Assembly (NCBI GenBank): GCA_026770585.1
Contig: MU646303.1
Span: forward strand, 1,634,902-1,649,885
DNA: 14,984 bases
From: Baffinella frigidus
Taxonomy: Eukaryota; Cryptophyceae; Cryptomonadales; Baffinellaceae
Direction of reading: 5' to 3'
Positions within the stretch are counted from its first letter, which is position 1. Each line of letters begins with the position of its first letter. Below are positions 1 through 8,000 of the stretch, in pieces. The notes beneath the pieces were generated by a model. That model was not told the origin of the DNA, made no database searches, and worked only from the letters and a program-made list of their open reading frames with translations. The position numbers and the translations under genes were made by a program.

Positions 1-177
1 TTTAGGGTTTAGGGTTGAGGGTTTAGGGTTGAGGATTGAGGGTTTAGGGTTTAGGGTTTAGGGTTTAGGGTTCAGGGTTGAGGGTTGATTGTTGTGGGTT
101 GATTGTTGAGGGGTGAGGGTTGAGGGTTTAGGCCCTAAACCTGTAGGGTTGATGGTTGAGGTTTGAGGGTTTATCAC
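1..177. repeat. Degenerate TTTAGGG/TTGAGGG tract in MMAA intron 3
   Basis: Irregular plant-type telomere-like units (TTTAGGG, TTGAGGG, TTCAGGG, GTTGATTG) on the plus strand. It lies downstream of the exon 3 donor, so it reads CCCTAAA-like in the transcript. Its degeneracy and continuation into a gene argue against a functional chromosome end. Confidence 0.9.
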
Positions 178-235
178 CGATGCGGATGGATGGCTTGGCC
201 GACACATCAGCTTCCTGCAGTGCCACTTCCAGGAT
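178..235 (-). CDS. MMAA: MMAA exon 3 (to SIRIG)
   Basis: 19 codons plus 1 nt: ILEVALQEAD then KPSIRIG, matching the family segment just before the Walker A loop. Acceptor GGACAG|A, donor GTGATA. The following intron occupies positions 1-177 and is telomere-like repeat. Confidence 0.82.
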
Positions 236-901
236 CTGTCCATGAGGAATTAATCAGGGCTAACCAATTTATCCAGGCCGCTTTGCTAAATGAAATACCC
301 CCCCAACAGCCCTGTGTGGTCACTGGTGTCAGCGTCCAGCGAGAGAGACGGTGTGCACAGTGTGCTGTGCATCGACGGGACGCTGCGGTGTTGGACGAGG
401 AAACCTTCGCAGCATCTTTTTCATGGAACCTGGGAAGAGGCTGCAGCAGGGTACGAATCAACCCCTCTCCGAAATTGGTCGGGCAGACGAGAAAGGAGAG
501 ATATCCCACCTCCCGCCCGCTGATTCGGTGGTCTGCGCGGGTAGACTCCACCAAAGTGATCGCCCGACTGAGCAGGAACCTGCCCACCTCCCAGCTCGCC
601 ATCGTCAGCCACGGTTGTGCAGCAACACTCAGACGAGCATCTCACTGTTGCTGACGGTGAGAGGCCCGCGCCGAGGTGCGTCTCTGGCGAGGAGAGGGGG
701 GGGGCTCTCCAGGCGAGGAGAGGGGGGGGGCAGCAGCATCTCCCCGCCACTGCCGGGAGCGTTGCACCTGTTGCCAGCGAGAACACCACGAGCGATCCTC
801 TCCTCGTCGGAGCCAGGCAAGGCACGTGCGCCGTTGGACATCCTGCGTAGGCCCACATCTGACACCGCGCGCGAGCATCGCGCTACCGATCGGAGAAGCA
901 T
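178..901 (-). CDS. MMAA: MMAA/MeaB-type G3E GTPase, mitochondrial, 3' partial
   Basis: GTPase chaperone that guards and reloads adenosylcobalamin-dependent methylmalonyl-CoA mutase in mitochondria. CDS join on the minus strand: 901-768, 579-510, 235-178, then off the left edge. The start ATG at 901 opens a presequence-like stretch (MLLRSVARCSRAV...RR) without acidic residues in its first part, followed by DEERIARGVLAGNRF and LLSRAITLVESTRADHR. That last motif is the N-terminal hallmark of MeaB/ArgK/MMAA proteins. Exon 3 ends SIRIG, which in the family directly precedes the P-loop GxPGxGKST, so the nucleotide-binding domain is outside. Introns are GT-AG (GTGCAA, GTGGGA, GTGATA). It lies 972 bp downstream of the LARS stop, same strand. 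ArgK-like annotation is equivalent. Confidence 0.85.
510..579 (-). CDS. MMAA: MMAA exon 2 (AITLVESTRADHR)
   Basis: One nt plus 23 codons, FLLSRAITLVESTRADHRIS, the diagnostic helix of the MeaB/MMAA N-terminal region. Acceptor GGGCAG|G, donor GTGGGA, phase 0 exit. Confidence 0.88.
580..767. repeat. MMAA intron 1 with 25-bp tandem duplication
   Basis: 188-bp GT-AG intron. Around 688-734 a G-run plus gaggagagg-type unit of about 25 bp (ggcgaggagaggggggggg) occurs twice in tandem, C-rich in the transcript. Confidence 0.7.
768..901 (-). CDS. MMAA: MMAA exon 1 (start and presequence)
   Basis: 44 codons plus 2 nt. I chose the ATG at 901 because the residues that follow have targeting-peptide composition (5 Arg in the first 20, no acid until residue 15). 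An in-frame ATG at 1000 would add a Cys/Ser-rich stretch with no family likeness. It ends VLAGN with a split Arg codon; donor GTGCAA. Confidence 0.78.
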
Positions 902-1705
902 TCCGCCAAGCTGCCAGCGAGATGTGTCGCAACTTGATGGGGGGACGGAATTCCTTGGGGCGTATTTTTGCTTTACACAGGTGCAACTAGCCACGGACAA
1001 GGCGATTTTCAGGGCGTTGCTCTGCTCTGATCTACACGCGCCGTACGCGAGCTTGAAGGAGTGGTCCTGAGGATTTCAGAACCGTCAGCAACGCTAACAT
1101 CGTCCCAGGAACTTGAAAGTTACCACGGTAAGGCCACTCCGCTGTAAACAACAGTTTCAAAATTATTCTCGTCAACATGCACGCAACGAATGTTCGTTTC
1201 CACTTAGCAGCCACCTTGGCCTTTTCCCCACGGATATCCGGGGGGGGGGTCAAGACCACCAAGAAGTTCCGCCGAGCAGCCGTGGATTCCGTCGATTCCT
1301 CAGTGTGTTTGAAAAACAACCGCCCCCACTTGTTGACATCACCGACCAAATCTGGGTGTAACGTGAACAAGTTTGTTCTTGAAGGGAGGCTAACTTAAGT
1401 GAGATTCACCGACAGCACTTTCAAAATGACGTGTGGGAAGTTCAAATAAATAACTAGATGCCTTTTGTGAGTGGACAACCGCGAGATCCACACTGTCATA
1501 AGCAGCAACAGAGTACTAGCCAACTAGGAGTATTTTGTAGCAACCGGCAGAGTGATAAAAAAAGAGCCTCATTTTTGTCGACTGACTGTCCATGCTGGAT
1601 TCGTTCCGCAATAAACGCACTTTCTCTTGCACTGACCCGTCTACCCTGTACACACCGTGTGGTTCCAGAAGGGGTGAGCGTGTTTCACCGAAAAGAAATG
1701 CCGAC
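902..1705. other. LARS-MMAA intergenic region
   Basis: No recognisable gene on either strand. It should hold the MMAA promoter and 5' UTR and the end of the LARS transcript. An AG dinucleotide 9 bp upstream of the MMAA ATG (minus-strand GCTGGCAG at 911-918) could act as an acceptor. Scattered AT-rich patches (1440-1455, 1555-1580) and plus-strand AATAAA motifs near 1446 and 1611 have no associated plus-strand gene that I can see. Confidence 0.55.
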
Positions 1706-1748
1706 TCGCCACGCTGACTCTCATCTCCCCCCCACTCGTGTTTGACAA

Positions 1749-1754
1749 TTTATT
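1749..1754 (-). promoter_or_regulatory. Candidate poly(A) signal AATAAA, distal duplicate
   Basis: Identical TTAATAAATT context in the second copy of the 102-bp tandem unit, exactly 102 bp downstream of the proximal one. Confidence 0.4.
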
Positions 1755-1850
1755 AACCCCCGCGCACCCCCCTCATTCGAAGCTAGGCGAGAGGCGGCGG
1801 GGCCCCGTCGCCACGCTGACTCGCATCTCCCCCGCGGTCATCTTTGACAA

Positions 1851-1856
1851 TTTATT
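1851..1856 (-). promoter_or_regulatory. Candidate poly(A) signal AATAAA, proximal
   Basis: Minus-strand TTAATAAATT begins 18 bp after the LARS stop codon. The hexamer is canonical for animals and some plants; many algae and dinoflagellates do not rely on it, so its use is uncertain. Confidence 0.45.
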
Positions 1857-1873
1857 AACCCCCGCTCCCCCCC

Positions 1874-2029
1874 TCACTCGAAGCTAGGCGAGGGGCGGCC
1901 GGGCGCCGCCAGAGCCAGCGCCGTGGCGAGGCGGGAGTCCAGGGGCGGCCACGGGAGGATGGAGAGGGCGTCTTGAGGGATGGAGAGTTCGGCGGAGAGG
2001 AAGGGGAGGAGCTCCGTGAGCGTTGCGGC
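1874..2029 (-). CDS. LARS1: LARS exon 30, terminal, with stop
   Basis: 51 codons and TGA. It starts [17 protein letters not shown], matching the vL.e....l...l.l..v.i helix that ends the C-terminal domain, and finishes in a Pro/Ala-rich tail GRPSPSFE. Acceptor CTCTCAG|G. The last codons, stop and 3' UTR are part of a 102-bp tandem duplication. Confidence 0.9.
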   Translation of the reverse strand, partial: AATLTELLPFLSAELSIPQDALSILPWPPLDSRLATALALAAPGRPSPSFE

Positions 2030-5000
2030 CTGAGAGCGAGAAAAGTTTATTGGCACAGGACTCACCTGGATCAAAGTCACGGCCTGAACGGTACCGTGGT
2101 GATTGGGGGGGGGGGCGAGACAGAAGTGGTGTGGGACGGGCCCTCCTCGCCGAATTATGTGAGGTCATACCCCCAGTGCTATCGACCCAACAACCCGAGG
2201 CGGGCTCGTCCTGGACTGTGTCCGCACACATCAGGAGCGGCGTGGGATGGACCCTCCTGGGGACAGTTGGGCCCGCCTCAGGACGGCTTCACAATGAGAG
2301 GGCGGCGGATATTTGGCGTCGTGGGGGAGTGCGTGGGTGCGGGAGGAGGCGTGTCGGCACGTTTCCAGAAATCTTTCCCGGACCCGGCAAAGAAAATTAG
2401 TACACTACCAGGCAGTTTACCAGGTAGTTTGTACCCAAACCAGATAGTTTGTACCCGAACCGCAAATGTTCCGGGCACAGGGGTACCTCGCTCATAAGAA
2501 AGCACCAACCACAGGGCCCCAGGCGTAGGCCTACTGTAGGGTCCTAGGGGAGGGCAGTTTCTTATGAACGAGGTACCCCTGTAGTAGCAGCGGGTGCGGG
2601 GAAAGAGGACCTCATCGAAGGGGAGGGAGGCCTCCAACGCTGAGGCATCGCCCGCAAGGTGCATGTCGATGCGTGCCTGGTAGGGGATAGGGGTTAGGGT
2701 TTAGGGGTGAGGAGTTAGGGATGAGGGGATTTTTTTGTTCGCGCCACCCCACGTGATGCATATCCACATACCCGAGGCGGGTCCGGGCCATACACCCTTA
2801 ATCCTACACCCTAAACCCTACACCCTAAACCTCAAACCCCGTTCACTCACCAATTGTCTGTGTGACGCATCAAGCTGTTGTCCAAACCCCCGGCGCGCTT
2901 TCTGGCAGCCAGATGGCGATTCACAATGAGAGGGCGGCGGCACACCAAAATATGCATATTTTGGTGGTTGGTTTAGAGCCACACAGAGGGCTGCGAGGGG
3001 GATTTCGGGCGCCGAGAGCCCGAGTTTCTGTTTTCTTATCCGTAGGATTCCCCCATATGTCCCAACTGATCGCCTATTGTAGGGTCCTGGGTCTTGTCGC
3101 TTAGGGGTGATTCGAAATCCCTTCTCAGTCCACTGTGTGGTTAGGGGTATGCCTGAGCGAAGGGCAGGATCGTCTTAGGCAGAAGGCCTGTGGCTTTCAC
3201 TCTCGAATCCGCGAGAAGCGCCTGCTTGAAGAGCTTGTCGAACGCCCCTCCTCCTGGTGTGTCGGCCTCTTCTTGGAGGACGGCGAGGACGGCTTGCTGC
3301 CAGTCCTCGAGGGATGATGCTACGTAGATCTCCGCGCGCGACAACGACACTGCGCAACGTCCTCTCTTCAGTTGCGAGAGGACCGCTTCGTTCAAAACAA
3401 ACGCCCCGTACCACACAGCGGGCTACGCAGGGATTCGTGGTTGGATATCAACCAACAAACAGTGAGGATACCCGTAGGACCATGATATGTCCCTAGGGCG
3501 ATAACTCTGCTGCGCACCATCTGGGACGCGAGGCCTTTATGACTACCAACACGGCCGCTATGTATGCAACCCCACCGAGCCTGTGCCGGATCCTCTGCAT
3601 TTTCAACAGAGCCTCGTTCAAAAGATACGCATGCACAAGCTTGTTGCCACACGGGATACACCCTACGCCCTGAACCCTAAACCCTCAAATGGTGTTGAAC
3701 GAAAGGAGCACGAGAACACACCTGCAGACTCAGCGCCGGCTTTCTTCCGCTTCCGCACTTTGTCCGCCCTGCACCCAACCGGACAGGGTTTAGGGATTAG
3801 GGAAACTGAACGGATATCAGTCAAAACAAAGCTTCACGTAAACAAAATCTTAACACCAAAAAAATATGTATCTTCACGTCAAAACAAGGAGTGTGTGGGG
3901 GTGTGGAGTTATCATTACTTGACGCGGAGGTCCGAGAGGGTCTTGTCGAGGTAGGTGGCGAGGCGCGCGAGGGCTGGATCGGCGGGCGGCTGCTCTGGCC
4001 ACGCTGCATCCACCACCTGTGCACCGAAGGGTAGAAGAGTAATCAACGTGCTAGATGGGCCGGCGATGGGCCAGATGGGCCTGCCGGCAGGACGGCCCCT
4101 CTAGGCTCCACCAGCAGCCACACCACCCCCCGGTCATCACTTCCTGCGATGGCTTCCAGTCTGCGGTTGCCTAGCAGAACAGGCAGAGAGATAGCGAGAG
4201 AGAGGGCGAGAGAAAGAGAGATAGAGAGGTAGGTGGCGAGGCACGCGAGGGCGGGGTCGGCGGACGGCTGCTCTGGCCACGCTGCATCCACCACCTGTGC
4301 ACCGCGGGATCAGGCCGTCCACCTTTATGGCGCAGAAACTCCGTGGGCTAAAGCCATGTGCGGTATGGGTGGGGGGCGCGCACCGTAGTGGTTTTCCCGA
4401 GGCGGGCCCAACATCTTTCGGCGACGTGGGGACACACGGGCGCGAGGACTAGTGTCTGGAGCCGCAGGAACTCTTGGACCAAATCGCCGTGCATGCCTTG
4501 CGCCCCCGCCTGTTCGCGGAGCGTGCCGGTGTTAACACTTCGCCTCGTACCCCCCCCCCAAAATTAAACACATTAAATCAAATTTTATCGATGTAGAAAG
4601 AGGTCTGTTTCTATCGACATGGAACTGCAGCGACGAGACAAATGGACAAACGACAACGCAGATGTTGTGCACATATCCGGGCGTGGCCCCGTGCCGTCAA
4701 CAACCCCACACACTCCACGGGGTGCTACGAGGGTACCATGGAGCGGTAGCGGTCGCGGGCGTGCTGCAGAAGGTCCCACCCGGCAATCAATGCGTCGCGA
4801 AACTGCTCAGAGATGAGGGTTCAGGGGCCAGGGTCCAGAGTCCAGGGTCACACACCGCTCTCCACACGGACAACGCACACGCACCCCTTCAGCGGAGGCG
4901 TCAACACCAACACAGGAGCCGAAAACATAGGAGCCTTGCATCGGCTGCGTCCAGGGGCGGTTCGCACCAAACAGAAAAGGCAAAAAAGCACCGTATCCGC

Positions 5001-8000
5001 CAGCTCAGCTGAAAAAACTGCAAGGTTGCAACCGCGCGCACCTGGTGGCGGGAGTAGGCGGACGCGGCAGCTTGGACGTGCACTCGCAGCTCGTTGGCAA
5101 ACACTTTGTCGACTAAAAGCTCGTCTGACGGCCCTGAACGGAACGCCCCCGATGCGAGATCCTGCAGCGCGTGACGGGGGTGAGACACAGGCACAGCGTT
5201 ACAAAGTTAAGTCCCGAACCGTACTGTGACAGTCCGTCCGTTTGTGGTTGGGAGTTCAGGCTCAGGATCCAACACCCTGTCGACTTACAGCTCGTCTGAC
5301 GGGCCCGAACGAAACGCCCCCGCTGCCAAATCCTGGTTTGGGGATTAGGGTTGACGGTTTGAGTGCCAGCGATCAAGGTCTAGGGTCTAGGATCTAGGGT
5401 CTAAGGTCTAGGGTCTAGGGTCTAGGGTCTAGGGTCTAGGGGCTAGGGCCTGGGGTCTAGGGGCTAGGGGCTAGAGGCTAGGGTCTAGGGTTTAGGGTCT
5501 AGGGTTTGGGGTTCAGGGTCCAGAGTCTAGGGTCTAGGGTCTAGGGTCTAGGGTCCAGGGTCCAGGGTCTAGGGACTAGGGTCCAGGGTGGAGGGTGGAG
5601 GGTCTATGGTCTATGGTCTATGGTCTATGGTCTATGGTCTATGGTCTATGGTCTATGGTCTATGGTCTAGGGTCTAGGGTCTATGGTCTATGGTCTAGGG
5701 TCTATGGTCTATGGTCTATGGTCTATGGTCTATGGTCTATGGTCTATGGTCTATGGTCTATGGTCTATGGTCTATGGTCTAGGGTCTAGGGTCTAGGGTC
5801 TATGGTCTATGGTCTAGGGTCTAGGGTCTTGGGTCCCGGGTGTAGGGGGTAAGGTCTAGGGTCTAGGGTGGAGGTGAGGCGCGGGCAGAGCGTGTGTGGT
5901 TGATGATTCAGGCGCAGGTCTTTGGGTCGTTGCAGTGTGCAGCGCACTGTACCTTGAGAGATTCGTCGAGGAGGGCGAGGTGGTTGGTGAGTTTGAGGAT
6001 CGCTGCGTTTGCGACCGAATGCTCAAAGTTAGCGTCCTCGTTCGAGTCCCCTGTTTAGGGTTTAGGGTGTAGGGGTTAGGGGTTAGGGGTTAGGGGTTAG
6101 GGGTTAGGGGTTAGGGGTTAGGGGTTAGGGGTTAAGGGTTGGGGGTTAGGGATTGGGGATCTGGGGTTAGGGGTTTGGGGCAAGGAACAGCCTCTCTCTC
6201 TCTCTTTCGCACGCGCGCACGCTCTCTCTCTCTCTCTCCCCCCCCCACTCTTCTCTACCTCATCATCCGGGACGTGCATGTCAAGCACGAGCACCCGCAG
6301 CGAGGGGCAATGCGCAGTCCACTCGCCGCGAATCTTAGGAGGTTTCGGGCTGACAGGCGCGACAAAAAAAACAGCCTCCTTTCGAGAAGGTCTTCGCACC
6401 TGCAGCCGCGAGGGCGAAGCGCAGCGCGTCTGCCGAATACAACGCCAGCGCCTGGTGTAGGGTATTAGGGTTTGGCCGCACAAAGGCCCATCAAGCTTCA
6501 CTGAACCGGACATGGTGGTCCTGGGACGGCACGAAATCCGTATGAACTCCTACGGCCTACCGTAGTCAGGACCGCATGTTCAACTACCCTGAATTCAGGG
6601 TGCCACCCTATGAAATCCAACCAGACAGGATTTGAACGAGACAGACGTCTGATCAGGCAACCACGGTACGGTGGTACGGAAGACGTGCCTGCTGGAGGGT
6701 GAGGAAGTTGCCGGTGGACTTGGACATTTTCTCGTTGTTCAGCATCACGAACCTGCGCGCGAGAAACCAGTCAACATCCCCGCGAGGCATGAAAGCCACC
6801 AACACGCGCGGTTCCAGGTCACGTTACGATAATGCCGTTGTGAAGACACGCTTCCGGGGTGGCAAGTCCTTGAGTGCGATTGCGCGCGCTTCATCCGCCC
6901 TTTCCGGTAACAAAACTCTGGAGCTGTCTCAGTGAATCTAGTCGTCTCTAATCGAGGAGACACAAAGTTGATTTGCCTGGTGTGCGGCACAAATCCGTCA
7001 ACTTTTGGTGTTTTGGCGTCAACTTGGCTGTGTCGTACCCGTTGGTGCGGATTTAGGGTTTAGGGCTTGGGTTTCAGGGTTTTAGGGGTTTAGAACCCGT
7101 TGGTGCGGATGCCGCGCTGCCAGTGCGCCTCACAAAAGTTGGGTTGGGGGTTGGGGTTTTAGGGTCTCAGGTTTAGGTTACAGGGTTCAGGGCGTCAGCC
7201 ACTCTTGCCGGTACAAACACCACACACATCAAGACGGGGCGCCATAATTGCGCGTCGCCTTCCTTAATTGATTACTACGGCACGCCTCATTGATAATGCC
7301 GGAGGGGAGAAACAGACCCGTTGGTGCGGATGCCGCGCGGCCAGTGCGGCTCGGGGAAGATGGCCGCGTGCGCATAAAGGTAGAAGAGCAGGTGGTTCGC
7401 GATGAGGTCTCGCCCCGACACACGAAGGTCTACCTGCGCCCCCGACCCACCTTTTGAGGACCCCCTGCAAGCGCCGTATGGTGTATTTGTGAAGAGCGAA
7501 CAAGCCTCTACAGCCGTGGAGGTAGAAGAGGAGATTGTTCGCAATCAGTTCTCTTCCCGACACCCGGAGGTCCACCTGCCCTCCATCGAGAATTGTCAGT
7601 TTGCATGGAGACATCGTTAAAGGATTACGGAGGTCCATCTGTGCCCCCCCGTTTTAGGACCCCCCCCCGCAGACTGTGTATGGTGTTTTTGTGAAGAATG
7701 AATAGGCTGCTATCGCCACAGGGTGAATTTACCTGCCCCCCGGCGCGAGACGTCAGGGGGGGATTGCCGTGACGGGTACTGCCGGTCGGGAGCGGACACA
7801 TTTGCGTGGCGCGCCCGCGGAATGGTTCAGTGCATGGCGAGGCGCAAGCCCAGGTGCACATGAACCCCAGCTTTGTGTCGTAAACCCCAAACCCTCAACT
7901 CGTCCTACACTCTCAACGCTGAACCCTGAACGCAGGTGCGCCCAACAGGGTGGCAGACGGCAGCACTCTGAGCGGCGAGGGGTTGGGACCCACCGGGTAC

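Larger units (their letters stand above)
1706..1909 (-). repeat. 102-bp tandem duplication of the LARS 3' end
   Basis: Two head-to-tail copies, 1706-1807 and 1808-1909. Each holds the last codons, a stop (TCA on plus at 1874 and its counterpart at 1773), a C-rich spacer and an AATAAA signal. The right copy is joined to the exon; the left copy is downstream of the true stop. Confidence 0.9.
5162..5952. repeat. LARS intron 22: TCTAGGG/TCTATGG minisatellite and exon 23 echo
   Basis: The longest intron (791 bp). It has a 7-bp repeat array from 5375 to about 5870 and a duplicated exon 23 start at 5278-5336. Unique sequence remains only near the donor and at 5165-5277. Confidence 0.85.

Noticed and set aside
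1-177. A true chromosome end (telomere)
   Set aside because: Units are degenerate and mixed, similar tracts recur throughout the window, and the MMAA gene must continue to the left.
351-1070. 239-codon plus-strand ORF
   Set aside because: Lies opposite MMAA exons 1 and 2; Arg/Gly-rich shadow of GC-rich sequence without recognisable domains.
1045-1110. Alternative MMAA start giving MLALLTVLKSSGPLLQARVRR
   Set aside because: Presequence-like, but a stop follows and I found no phase-compatible splice into exon 1; the ATG at 901 is in frame with the conserved region.
1973-2497. 174-codon plus-strand ORF
   Set aside because: Antisense to LARS exon 30 and intron 29, G-rich low complexity; no homology seen.
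5592-5870. CRISPR-like or protein-coding repeat (LWSMVYG frame)
   Set aside because: A 7-bp tandem array has no spacers, and the open frame is a by-product of a 21-nt period (3 x 7) without stops.
6034-6050. gttcgagtccc resembling a tRNA T-loop/B box
   Set aside because: It is the start of LARS exon 22 read on the other strand; no cloverleaf can be built around it.
6240-6310. Plus-strand [15 protein letters not shown] as an extra exon
   Set aside because: Exons 21 and 22 join in perfect phase without it; it lies antisense inside intron 21.
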